Shown here: one piece after another, positions 22,995 to 33,617 of the stretch
How the letters are laid out: each line of letters starts with the position of its first letter
How positions within the stretch are numbered: the stretch's first letter is position 1
Position numbers and translations under genes: made by a program
Assembly: GCA_051453625.1 (NCBI GenBank)
Contig: JBOZIK010000001.1
Coordinates: forward strand, 69,141,822 to 69,205,821
Direction of reading: 5' to 3'
DNA: 64,000 nt
Source of the DNA: Welwitschia mirabilis
Taxonomy: Eukaryota > Gnetophyta > Gnetopsida > Welwitschiales
Notes under the pieces: model-generated
Database searches by the model: none
What the model was told of the DNA's origin: nothing
Seen by the model: the letters and a program-made list of their open reading frames with translations, nothing else

Positions 22995-24067
22995 TGTTGC
23001 GGTGTGTATTTGTACAAGTTTTTACATTCAAAGAGATCTGTCATTTATAATCAAAATAAATATCTTACACAATACATTACACTAGTATGAGTGGGAGTAG
23101 ACCAAAAATGTCATATTTCATTAAAACCTATGAGATAAGACTCAAGTTGCTTTGCAAAATGATATAGGAACTAGAAATAAATAACAAATGCAAGAAGCAA
23201 AGATACAATGCAAGATGTAAGATACAACCTACACTAACATGTAATTTAAAAAACCCTAACTTAATTTGCTTTCAGCCTTAACAAAGGTTTTCCTTGATGA
23301 TTTATATCATTTAAGAAATTTTTACTAGATCAAGGGCAATAATAAACCATAAGGGCAATAAGAAAACCTAAGATGTAAACATGAAAAGAAAACCAAGTTT
23401 TATATTAAAAGAATAACAACATCTAGATTATAAAATAGCTAGGTATTAATGGAGGATATATAGCCCTATACCAAATTTACATCTTTATACAACACATGTA
23501 GATGGAACTCCCACCCTTTGACTTCCTATTATAAATATTTTTAGTATAATGAAGATGAACAGGAGAGTCGAAGGGGGGGTCTTATTTATAAGAGAATATA
23601 GTAAAAAAGGAAAAATGATAGATGAGGAAAAATGCGTTCACAAATAACTTAAAAACATATGAAATGATTAAGGAAGTCTATTAGAGTCAGTTACATGTTA
23701 TTGTAGTCTGAGATATCATCCAAATGACATAGGGGATGACAATACATCATAAAATATTCTCAAAATGATGACTCGGCAGTTCACATTAGTAGTCACCATC
23801 CTACCTATTATGGGGACGATGGATGGAACGATAGTCTTCTTTAATTATTTTCTTAGGGAGAAATCAACATTTTTATTGATAATCCTTTTCCAAAGCTCTA
23901 TGCATCAGAAAGTGCTTTTAATACATCAAATTTGGATTAGAATCACACTTTTCTAAGATTTCCTCTTATATCTCCAAAATCCTCAGAATTGCACCTAAAC
24001 TTGTATAAAAGTCTGGCAAAAAAACTCATCAAAACCTATTAAATAACTATAAATTTGTAGTACAACA
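22995..24067 (-). mobile_element. 5' LTR of R
   Basis: Partner of the LTR at 16702-17774, with a difference about every 8-10 bases by eye. On the minus strand it begins TGTTGTACTAC and ends CACCGCAACA. The TATA box (TATAAATA on the minus strand) is at 23583-23590. Hairpin-motif copies at about 23705-23745 and 23790-23835 lie upstream of it. The open frame at 23765-23956 is within the LTR. Confidence 0.85.
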
Positions 24068-24072
24068 ATCTT
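24068..24072. repeat. Right target-site duplication of R (ATCTT)
   Basis: Exact copy of 16697-16701. Confidence 0.8.
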
Positions 24073-24806
24073 ATTTCTATAAGATGATGTAATAAACTTT
24101 ATTACATTGTCAAATTATATGTATTTGATAGGTAGTTTAAATAGTTTCATAGAACATTAGATAGGTTTATGCTAAGTTTTGATGATAATGAAGAACTAAG
24201 TAAAATGTTATAAAAACATGTAATCTTCATAACATTTGATAGAATTTAAAGCAAATTACAATACTTTCTATTTAAAGTAGTAATCTTGCAAATAAAGAAG
24301 GAATGTTATACAAGAAATAGTTTACAAAAGTACATCATCCACCTAATCATTCGAAACATTATACAAATAATAAAAATAATTAAGCTAAGCAAGATGCTTA
24401 CTAAATTAATCTGACAGTTGATGTGGAAGTCAAATGATATGGCATCATCTCCCTTATGGTATGTGAACAACCACTAGGATCACACTTGAAATAAATACTT
24501 CATCAAACTTTTGCCATGTGGCTTGCATCTTCTTGTGTAATTGTTATAGTTATTAGTATGTCTATTTGTATTTTATAATTTTTAAGTCTATTTTATAGTA
24601 AATTTTAATGTCCTAAATTACACAATTATAAGCTTTAACCTTCACAAATACTTCTGTTAAATATTTAAGCTAACAATTCTTAAATAAATCTATATGCATA
24701 CAGAAAAATACATTCTTAAGTAACATTTAAAGGTAACAAAGATAAATAACTCATATAGTGTTTAGGTACAAGAGAAAATATTTATTTTTAAGATAATACA
24801 AGTATT
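24073..24806. other. Unassigned sequence between R and C1
   Basis: AT-rich, with no gene. The stretch TGCTAAGTTTTGATGATAAT at 24171 looks like the start of a SIRE-type LTR, but no partner was found. It should be continuous with the DNA left of R. Confidence 0.3.
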
Positions 24807-24811
24807 ATATT
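24807..24811. repeat. Left target-site duplication of C1 (ATATT)
   Basis: ATATT flanks the element here and again at 31822-31826. Confidence 0.7.
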
Positions 24812-24859
24812 TGTAAATATAAGGTTTTACTAATGTCAACAAGCATAAGAACCAAGCGA

Positions 24860-25235
24860 TATGTAGATGTTCCCACTCAAAACAGAGTAGACATTCCCTC
24901 TACTTATGGGTAAAATGTATCTATTATAGGCCTCAGTCCTGAACATTCCAATTCAAATAGGACAAACATTTCCTTTCCTTATAGGAAACATGATTGATAG
25001 TTCTCAAGTGCCAACTTTCCCATTCCAAATAGCCCAGAAGTTCTCCCTCCATTTAGTTTTTTTCCCAATCTGCACTTATGGTAGGAGTGAATGTCCAATT
25101 TTTTTTAGGGTAGATGTCATCTTACTTCTAGTAGTATAGACATCCCCACTACTTTAAGGGTGTACATCACCTCCATAGGAGTAAGGACATTCCTAATTTT
25201 AAAGGTGGATGTCCTCCCTTCGAATTGTTGAAAAA
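24860..25235 (+). repeat. Array of GGACATCC/GACGTC-like motifs in C1 5' LTR
   Basis: About eight copies at 35-50 base spacing, e.g. GTAGACATTCCCTCTAC (24889), GTAGATGTCATCTTA (25101), GTATAGACATCCCCACTAC (25133), AAGGTGGATGTCCTCCC (25201). The likely ancestral core GGACGTCC is self-complementary. The 3' LTR has the same array at 30720-31115. Confidence 0.65.
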
Positions 25236-25395
25236 ACAGTCTTCTTTAGGGGAATGCACAATAGTTTTTCAATGGATATTCTCTCCTAGTATGTCATTCA
25301 ATCACATTAGGACATGAATTTATTTATAATATTAGATTATCATGTCTTGGAATCATCATTTAGTGTTTCTCTTCAATATCTATTTTTCTCTTCTC

Positions 25396-25403
25396 TATAA
25401 AAG
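25396..25403 (+). promoter_or_regulatory. C1 5' LTR TATA box
   Basis: TATAAAAG at the expected place; the 3' LTR equivalent near 31300 reads TTTAAAAG and is probably dead. Confidence 0.6.
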
Positions 25404-25927
25404 GGGGTAAAACCTACTTTGTTAGCGTAACTAGAATACACATGCATATATGGTTTTATGAAGTAAACTCAAACTAATCTTTGGTGATATATTTGTAATT
25501 GATGCTTCTATCTTGTGTAATCATTTAAATTAGATCCTAATTTATTACATCTGTGCTTAAGGCAGAACTTGATTTCTCCTCTTCTTGTTGTGATTGAATC
25601 TAAGCGTTTAAAAGACTCCAAGTGCGAGAGGTTGATGATTAGCCTTGAAAATCATCACTCTTATATAAGGGATTGATGATCAGCCAAAAATCATCAATTC
25701 AAAAGTGATAAGTGAACCAAAAAGGATGACATCTTATCTCCCCTTGAAGAGTGGAGTCGGACCATTGTCGAACCACTATAAATCTTATGGGATAGTTATT
25801 TTTCTATTTTGCTATTTTTCTTAGGTTTAGTTTTCATTTGCAAAGATGATTAATTTCATTTAAGAATAGGTTTTTGGATTTAAAATTTATCATTATTTCT
25901 ATTCACTCCCTTTCTAGAAATTTCAAT

Positions 25928-25939
25928 TAGTATCAAAAC
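25928..25939 (+). promoter_or_regulatory. C1 primer-binding site, tRNA-iMet type
   Basis: TAGTATCAAAAC starts two bases after the LTR. The copia consensus is TGGTATCAGAGC; all three differences are G-to-A. Confidence 0.8.
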
Positions 25940-25980
25940 AGGGTTACTCTTGAGAGAGCTTCAACACTTTTAGTGATTAA

Positions 25981-26960
25981 ATGGAATCTATCACTAATGA
26001 AGGCCATTTAATCTCAAGGATACCTTATTTCAATGGGTTAAACTATTATTTTTGGAAAACTAAAATGATAATTTTTCAAAATCTCTTGATTTAAATATCT
26101 AGGATAGTATTGTATGTGGTTACTTTAAACCTACTATACCATTAGTGGGTTGGTCTGAGGAATAGAAGGAGAAAGCAAGACTCAATGCAAAAGCAATGAA
26201 TGCACTAATTTGTGTCCCTATTCTAGAGGAGTACAACCTAATAGTTTAGTATATCTCTGTAAAGGAAATCTAGGATACCCTCGAGATATCTTATGAAGGT
26301 ATGATTATTGTGAAAAATTCCAAGTTATAATTCTTAACATCCTAATTTAAACTTATTAGAATGAAAGAGTAGGAATCTATTAGTGAATACATGACTAAGC
26401 TCATGGACATTGTGAATACAATGTGGGGGATTAGATAAAAGATTCTAGAATAAAGCATTATTAGAAAAATCTTTAGGATCTTTCCTAAGCATTTCAGACC
26501 TAAGATTACTATGATTAAAGAAAGAAAAAATCTAGATACCATGAGTCTAAAGGAGCTCAAGGGATTATTGATTGTGTATTAAGCTATCATTATGGATAAT
26601 AAGGGATCTAAGACAAAGAATATTGCTTTGAAACATTCAAGTCAATGCAAATAAGATTTAAACAATGAAGAAGATGATGAGGATTTAGTCCTTTTATCCA
26701 GAAATTTCAAAGGATTTTTAATAAAATAAAAAGACTTTGATAGAATAATTTTTGATGTCAATGAGGATTAGGTTGAGGAGGAAGGTTCTTTCATGAACTT
26801 TAGTAGAAATAAGAAACCTTTATAATGTTTTGACTGCAAGGGCTTTGAACCCATAGTAGCAAAATGTGCCAACACACAAAAAGCCAAAATCAAAGAGAAT
26901 AAAGCCCTCAAAGTCACTTTAGATGATTAGGAAGAATCTAACTCAGAGATATTTCAAAAT
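25981..26960 (+). pseudogene. Copia C1 Gag (UBN2-type) with zinc knuckle
   Basis: ATG at 25981 opens MESITNEGHL, then IPYFNGLNYYFWKTKMIIF (the usual P.F.G.NY..WK..M). Around 26340-26560 comes the UBN2 part, with ESISEYMTKLMDIVNTM and MSLKELKGLLIVY. The knuckle at 26826-26867 is CFDCKGFEPIVAKC; the His of C-x2-C-x4-H-x4-C is Pro. Stops and shifts break the frame in many places. Gag would build the particle; this copy cannot. Confidence 0.85.
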
Positions 26961-27063
26961 TAGAAGTGCAGATTAATAGCCAACACTAAAGAGTATGCCT
27001 TCATATTAACTACCAAGAATGAGCATGCAATCTCTAATGAGAATGAGGTAATTTCTAAAAATT

Positions 27064-27365
27064 CTGATTATATTGAAGAAGCTTATGAATATTTGTATTT
27101 TTATTATGAAGTCCTACTTTGTGAAAATAGGGATTTAAGATCTAAATTATTATCTTTAAAAATTAAACTTAACTTAGCTAATAAAGAGCTAAATAAGGCT
27201 ATTGAAAGTATTATAGGTGTAAATAAAACTATTTCTCTATTATCAAGGAATTTAAAGGTTGCAAGAAAAATCAATTCTACTACCTCATATCACTCCAATA
27301 AGGTAATTTCTGATCATGAGAGGTATTCTTTGAAGTTAAATAATTTAAATTTCTTCAATATCTAA
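27064..27365 (+). pseudogene. C1 coiled-coil segment between Gag and protease
   Basis: A stop-free stretch rich in Leu, Asn, Lys and Glu (ENRDLRSKLLSLKIKLNLA, then NKTISLLSRNLKVARKIN) with heptad-like Leu spacing. SIRE-type Gag-Pol proteins have such a coiled coil between the knuckle and the protease. Its uninterrupted frame among broken neighbours is worth noting but may be chance. Confidence 0.6.
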
Positions 27366-27559
27366 TGTTTCTATTACAAAGTCCTAGGGTATTTTATATT
27401 TTCATATCCCATCAGAAATGAAACTTTTCTTCATTATAAAAGTGATAGATTTTGTGAAAATCAAAAGCAACAAATAACTAAACTCTCATCAAGTAAAATG
27501 AATTGAAAGAAAATATGTCAAAGGATTGCATATTCAGATCACTCTTAAAGAAAAGGAGC

Positions 27560-28350
27560 ATTTTAGATGATAGTGATTATCAAAGACATATGACAGGTGA
27601 CAGAAGAAGGTTTCATACACTTGTCAACTATGATGAAGGAGAGGTTTTCCTTGATGATAATTAAAAAGTAGCCATCAAGGAAAAGGTATGGTTTACGAAT
27701 ATGATCTTACAAAAGTTGATGATATGTTATATGTAGATGGCCTTAAGCATAATCTATTAAGTATTTCTCAAATGTGCGATAAAGAGAATATAGTTATTTT
27801 TGATAAAAATAAGTGTGTGATAAAGAATGTTTCTAGCAATAAGGATCTTTTAATTGTTCATCATCTACAAAACTTATATTCCATAGGAGGAAAATATAAT
27901 GATAGAGTGCTATGTTGTTTTACTCAAGAGAGTCAAAAACATCTCTTGCATAAAAGAATGTGTTATTCAAATGTTTCAAACTTAAAGACCATCTCTCAAT
28001 AAGAGTTGATTAGAGGCTTATCCAATCTTAGCTTTTCAAATTCTATCTTGTATGAACACTATCAAGCAAGTAAAACCACGAATCTTCTTTTAAACCTTAG
28101 CTTAAGATATCCAAAAAAAAAACCTATAGATATGTTGCACCTAGACTTATTAGGGTATATAAAAGTTCAAAATCTAAGTGATAAAAAATATTTATGATAA
28201 TGATTAAGGATTTTATTTGCTATACATGAATTGAATCTTTTCTTTTTAAACCTAATGTATTTGATAAGATTTATCATCTTAACAAAAGGATTCAGAATGA
28301 AAAAAGCATTACCATTAATAAATATAGATCTAATCATAGAAATTTTGGGC
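27560..28350 (+). pseudogene. C1 protease, gag-pre-integrase and integrase start
   Basis: Protease remnant at about 27565-27605: DSDYQRHMTGD, where copia has DSGCSRHMTGD; Gly after the catalytic Asp-Ser is now Asp. At 27688-28002 an open frame contains LYVDGLKHNLLSISQMCDK and a pre-integrase zinc-finger-like segment. After one stop, IRGLSNLSFSNSILYEHY and KPIDMLHLDLLG follow, matching the GAG-pre-integrase to integrase junction. Integrase homology is lost near 28350. The catalytic core of integrase, RT and RNase H were not found. Confidence 0.85.
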
Positions 28351-28835
28351 TACCAATGAAAAACTAATACTTGAATTGTTTAAGGTTATAAATAGAGAAT
28401 TTGAAATGAGCATGCTTGTAGAGATCTTAGCCTTATAGTATAAACAACTTAAGAATGTATTTTCTTAGCTAATTTAAGCATGTAAAGAAGATTCTAAAGA
28501 TATACACACTCAATAAAGTAATAGAGGTTTGCAATTCCATGTTCACATCTACAAAAATTAGCAAGGATGAATTAGAAAAACAAATTATCCCCTTGATTAC
28601 CAAGCCTTTCTTAGAAGTAAAACTTGAGTTGTTAAGGACTGAGTTGGTCATAGGAACATGCCCGACTGAGATATGATTTTTTTTTAACATTAATACTGAA
28701 ATATATACATATTATCAAGTTTTTTAAGTGCATTAAGAGCATAATTTTTTCCCTCTTTAGTATTATCTGTGGTTTTACTTTTATTTCTGTTTAAACTTGT
28801 CATGTTCTTCGTTATCGTTAGATCTCTCTAATACT
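28351..28835 (+). other. C1 internal sequence with pol deleted
   Basis: No RT or RNase H motif is visible where several kilobases of pol should be. The minus-strand frame 28469-28690 looks like a shadow. A deletion joint is expected in this interval. Confidence 0.5.
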
Positions 28836-28839
28836 TTAA

Positions 28840-28945
28840 GGGTCTAGACGTCTGCCCCTTTAGGGGGCTGGACATCCACCTACCTAAGAGCAGGTCTCAG
28901 GCTAAGTGAAGGCTAGACATTCATCCCTTAAAAGGCCAAACGTCT
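28840..28945 (+). repeat. LTR-like GACGTC motif array inside C1
   Basis: GGTCTAGACGTCTGCCCC, GGGGGCTGGACATCCACC and GGCCAAACGTC recur within 105 bases. The same kind of motif fills the C1 LTR U3 (24860-25235). Here it lies just upstream of an ORF. It may be a remnant of another LTR brought in by recombination. Confidence 0.55.
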
Positions 28946-29162
28946 TTATAATTAATTGAAGCAAATTCACATTTTATTCTACCAAAATCCTCCTCAGATA
29001 CCCATCTCTATAAACTTAGTTATTTCCTCTTTATTTTCTCTTATCTTATTGTTTTCTAGTACTTTAATCTTCAGAAGTAAGTGTTCCTCTCTTAGTTTGT
29101 TTTCTTGGTATTTTTACTTCTTTAATAGTTTCTTTCTTTCCTTCTTCTTCTTCATTTCCATC

Positions 29163-30170
29163 ATGGCAAGACAGAAGATTCCTATTTCAAGTAAGGACAG
29201 AGGTAAAGATAAGGAATTAGAGTTCATTTTTTTAACTCTTAGGACAAAGGCAATGTGAACTTAAAGCTTTAATAAGAATCCTCTTATTCTAGAGAGGGTT
29301 ATTTTTCATGACACTTTTCATCATTATTTCACTCTTTTGCTGAGGTTGAAAGCATTAGGTTGCAGATATATTCTAAACTCTCATACTCATGCTTTGGTGA
29401 ATTTGATTCGTATGTTTTATTATAATGATTCCTATTAGCATGAGAAAAATTAGTTTGTTTTAAATTTGTATGGTATTGAAATTGAGATTGATCCTCTAAT
29501 GATTCTAATGATACTAGGTTTCCACTAAATTATGTAGAACACGTACATGTTTCTTCAATTTCATTTTTGAAAAATAAACTCAATGAAGCTTTATGTGAAA
29601 GAGAAGAGTAATGATGAACTACCATTCCTACTCAATTTTTTAGGCTAATCTATAAGTAATCTTTTGAATTATCTCTAGAAATCTCATTTTAAAGCTTGAC
29701 TACATGGATGAAGTGTCTTCTCTTTATGCTTATGTCATGTATTGTTATGATCAAAAAATTTAACTTCACTTACCTCAATTAACTTTATAAGACATGGTTT
29801 CTTATACATCCATGGATTTAGCAGAACTACCATATGGATCTCTTATTACTAAGATGTGTCATGGCCAAGCAGCTTTGCCAAAGGTCAAAGATAAAATTCT
29901 AAAACTTCCAAAGCCATTTGTTGAGTCCTCTCTTATCTAGATGAAAATTATGGAAGGCACTACTCCTGTAATCTCAGCTTCTCATCCTTCTAGGTGATTT
30001 AAGCACATGTGACCTAGTGAATCTTCAAGGGGTACCTCCTTAAATAATAAATGGCTCAAAAGGATTTCATCTCAGTTGTTTAAGATAAAGAAGGCTCTTA
30101 TGATTTCAGTTTGAAGGTGGCATCCACCTCTTGCAATAGCCATAGCAGTGGGAACATGATGAAATTTAGT
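29163..30170 (+). pseudogene. C1 extra ORF before the 3' LTR, like the putative plant transposon protein family
   Basis: ATG at 29163 (MARQKIPISSKDRGKDKEL) starts a basic N-terminus, then the broken frame reads HDTFHHYFTLLLRLKALG, THALVNLIRMFYYND and LYGIEIEIDPLMILMILGF. This order of a helical block, an LV..FY segment, and a GIEIEIDP..I..ILG block resembles the plant retrotransposon-associated domain often labelled putative plant transposon protein. A basic, Ser-rich C-terminal part follows. Its role is not established. The upstream 28956-29162 part of the frame seems non-coding, so I chose the later ATG. Many stops make it inactive. Confidence 0.5.
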
Positions 30171-30610
30171 TAATTTTATCTACAAAATTCTCTTTTTTTG
30201 CATCTTATTCTAGTATTTTTCTCTTGTTTATTTATGTCTTTGTGTCTATTGTGTTTATGTGTTTGTCAGTTCAAGCTCGCTCTTATGTACTCCAAACTAA
30301 TAAATATGTAAATCATCTTTTGTTTAATGATTAATATAATAATCTAATTGTCTTCATTATGTATGTTTATTGTTATTATTATCCTATTCACATGCTTGTC
30401 ATGGGCATTTTTGTGTATTATTTGTTTTCTTTTAGAATCAATGATGCCAAAAAGAGGAGTAATGCTAAGATAATGCTAAACCTATATGAGATATAATAGT
30501 TGTATCATTATATCATTTTAACAGGGATATCAAACTCAGAAGGATCTAGTCTATATCTTAAAGGAAGGTTATTTTGAATAGGTTCTTTACATTATTGGAT
30601 TTGTCATCAT

Positions 30611-30625
30611 TGAAAAGAAGGAGAT
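30611..30625 (+). promoter_or_regulatory. C1 polypurine tract
   Basis: GAAAAGAAGGAGA immediately before the 3' LTR at 30626. Confidence 0.75.
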
Positions 30626-31821
30626 TATAAGTATAAGGTTTTAATAATGCTAATAGGCATAAGAATCAAGCAACAAAATGGCCATCGTTTATCACACTCA
30701 TGTTAAGAAGTTAACCTTTCCAGGTAGATGTCCCCACTTAAAATAAGACAGATATCTCCTCTACTTATGGATAAAATGTAACTGTGATAGGTCTTAGGCC
30801 TAGACATACCCACTCAAATAGGGTAGATTCTTCTCTCCTTATATAAAACATAACTAATGGTTCTTAGTTGTGGATATCACCACTTCAAATAGCTCAGATG
30901 TCCCCCTTCCATTTAGTTTTTCCTGGTCTGCACCTATAATAGGTGCAGACATCTACATCTCTTCAAGGTGGACATCCCCTAATCCCAGTAGTGTGGACAT
31001 CTGCACTACTTTAAGGGAAAACATCCAGCCCCCTGGGAGAAAGGACATCCCTAGTTTTAAAGGTGGACATCCAGCCCCTTAGGAGTGAGAACATCCCCAA
31101 TTTTATAGACAGACATCCTTCCTTCAAACCATTGGAAAAGTGGTCTTCTTTAGAAAAAAGTGTGGTGGTTTTTTAATAGCTATACTCTTCTAGCATGTCA
31201 TTTAATCACATTAAAAACATGAATTTAATTAGAATATCAGATTATTATGTCATGGAATTATCATTTAGGATTTCCCTTCAACAGCTAGTTTTCCCTTCTC
31301 TTTAAAAGGGGTAAAACCTGCTTTGTTAGGATAACTAGAATACACACGCATATATGGTTCTGTGAAGTGAAATAAACCAATTTTTAGTGATCTATTTGTA
31401 ATTGATGATTCTATATTGTATAATCATTTGAATTAGATCCTATTATGTTACATCCATAATTGAGGCACAACTCAATTTCTTCTCTTCTTTTTGTGGTTGA
31501 TTTTGAGCTTTTGAATGACTTCAAGTGTGAGAGGTTGATGATTAGCCTAAAACATCATCACTGTTGTACAAGAAATTGATAATCAGCTAATAAATAATTA
31601 GTTTAAGAGTGATAAAGGAACCAAGAAAGACAACATCTTATCTTTCCTTGAAGAATGGAGGAGGCACATTGCCGAACCACTATAAATCTTATGGGTTGAT
31701 TATTTTTCTATTTTTCTCACATTTAGTTTTCATTTTTAAAGCTAATTAATTTTATTTAATAATAGATTTTTGGATTTAAGATTTTATCATTATTCTTATT
31801 CATCCCCCTCTAGAAATTTCA
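30626..31821 (+). mobile_element. 3' LTR of C1
   Basis: Begins TATAAGTATAAGG (TG changed to TA) and ends TAGAAATTTCA like its partner. It is about 80 bases longer than the 5' LTR, mainly because of insertions in the first 150 bases. The motif array is at 30720-31115. The open frame at 30870-31082 reads through this array and is not a gene. Confidence 0.88.
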
Positions 31822-31826
31822 ATATT
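31822..31826. repeat. Right target-site duplication of C1 (ATATT)
   Basis: Exact copy of 24807-24811. Confidence 0.7.
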
Positions 31827-33596
31827 AACATGATATCTTAAAAGTCAACCATAAGATATAATAGATTACAAGTACAAGAATGAACAAATCACTTCATTTT
31901 AATCATTTTTCATGTGAAAGCTAGAAAAATTAATATTTTCAAATGCCCTTCTTGACAAGACAATTTATTTTTTTCTATGCTTCACTCAACCACCTATTAA
32001 ACACAAACAACATGGTGTGAAATCTATAACCTTTGCAATAGTATGATTCACGACAAGGTATGAAATGATAAGGAGTTCTCAAGTGAAAAAGGGATAACAA
32101 GAATAAATTAGATAAGACCAAAGACCCATTTAAATTTATCTTCTTGTATTGTTAATCTATAATAGATTTTAGTAATCTAGTTGCACACAATGTATGAGAG
32201 ACAAATGGTAAATTAATCACATTTTCTCTATTCATCTTAGAGGTTCANNNNNNNNNNNNNNNNNNNNNNNNNNNNNNNNNNNNNNNNNNNNNNNNNNNNN
32301 NNNNNNNNNNNNNNNNNNNNNNNNNNNNNNNNNNNNNNNNNNNNNNNTAACTCAGATATAGCCTAGGATCCATTTTAAATTTATATTCATTTATTGCTAC
32401 TTCATAATAGATTTCAGTAATCTAGTTGCACATAATTCAAGAGGAACAAATGGTAAATTGATCACATTTTTCCTATTCATCTTGGAAGTTTAGTCCCATG
32501 GCCTTAGGACTCCCATTAGAGAGCATCTCTTCCTAAAGTCTAAACAACTGGTTACCTTGGTTAGTTTTAGTATTCTTGTTTAAAAGTTATTAACCAAGGC
32601 CAACATCCAAAACAAGTCAAGTTAACAACTTGTCATAAGACTTAATAAGATGGAAAGGATTGTGATATAAGTATGTAGACAACAATAACATGAAACAGAT
32701 CATGCAAACTTCATCGATAGAACAATCTTATAAAAATTACATGAATATTAAAATCATTAAAATATAAAGTCTATTTTAGATGCAAAAGATAAGGATCATG
32801 TAAGAAAATAAAAGAAACATCAAGAATCATACAAGAATCAAATGACAACTATAAAACCATATGAAATTATAAGACAAAAGACCATAAATCATACCTAAAT
32901 TAAAATAAAAATTGAGAGCTTCTAGAGTTTCCAAGGCTCTAAGTCTTTTCCAAGCTTAAAGATTAAGATCAGAAGATTCAATAGGAAGAATTTTTTAAGT
33001 ATAAGAAGAGGAAGGTGCTATTCATAGTAGAAAGTATAGGATGTAAAGAGGCACCATGGTAAGAGAGTGATGAAAGCAGTTAAAGTGATGTGGTGAAAGT
33101 GGTGGAAGTGTGTGGTGGAAATGGTGGAAGTTATGGAAGTGGTATGATGGAAGTGGTGGAGGTAATGGTAGTGGTGGAAGTGTGTGGTGGAAGTGGTGGA
33201 GGTGGTAGAAATTCTATAATCCTTATTTATTTCCTTGCGAAGCTACTAGGTGCATTTAATATCATAATAATAAATTACAATGCTCAATATGAAATTTAAA
33301 ATAAGTCACCTAATAAATAATTTTCAAAACCCATATAAAAACTATTTTCTAATTTAAATAGATAAAAGTGTAACACTTATAATAATTTAACCACTAAGGA
33401 ATCAAAAGTAAATCACTAAGAATTATTAACAAAGGTTATATTATGGCTACAAAATGAGAGGAATTATAGCATAAAATTTTTATGATATAATTACACATCT
33501 AGAAATTTGAAAATAGATACATGTAGTAATTAAACTAGCTTGAGGCTTTATTAAGAATTATTTAGAATCTTGGACCCAAAAAGTTTGGACATGACA
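31827..33596 (-). mobile_element. 3' LTR (X1) of minus-strand LTR element T
   Basis: Homologous to X2 (38232-38781 plus 51449-52631) from about 32040 to 33596: e.g. GATAAGGAGTTCTCAAGTGA at 32068 against GATAAGGGGTTTTCAAGTGA at 38669. On the minus strand it begins TGTCATGTCC. To its right is a minus-strand polypurine tract, so it is the 3' LTR. A 100-N gap at 32248-32347 has diverged copies of one 130-base segment on each side. The left end is not fixed and may lie left of C1. Confidence 0.65.
33070..33215 (+). repeat. GGTGGAAGTGG-type minisatellite in T LTR
   Basis: A run of imperfect GTGGTGGAAGT units, with G on the plus strand only. The other LTR of T has the same array, shorter and more decayed, at 52130-52255. 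The glycine-rich frames read from both are by-products. Confidence 0.75.
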
Positions 33597-33617
33597 TTAC
33601 TTCACCCCTTTAAGAGG
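33597..33617 (-). promoter_or_regulatory. Polypurine tract of T
   Basis: On the minus strand CCTCTTAAAGGGGTGAAGTA abuts the LTR start. Just upstream, FKDKTSK resembles the last residues of a gypsy polyprotein, which normally run into this tract. Confidence 0.6.

Larger units (their letters stand above)
24812..25925 (+). mobile_element. 5' LTR of SIRE-type copia element C1
   Basis: Begins TGTAAATATAAGGTTTTA, ends TAGAAATTTCA, and pairs with 30626-31821. The TATA box TATAAAAG is at 25396-25403, followed by GGGG, as in SIRE-type LTRs. The 24860-25235 part is an array of GGACATCC-like motifs in U3. The R/U5 part includes TCTTGTGTAATCATTT and the bipartite GAGGTTGATGATTAGCC repeats at about 25630-25690. 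Confidence 0.88.

Noticed and set aside
30870-31082. 70-codon open frame
   Set aside because: Lies within the motif array of the C1 3' LTR; no coding signal.
33090-33299. Gly/Val-rich open frame (also 52129-52338)
   Set aside because: Translation of the GGTGGAAGTGG minisatellite.
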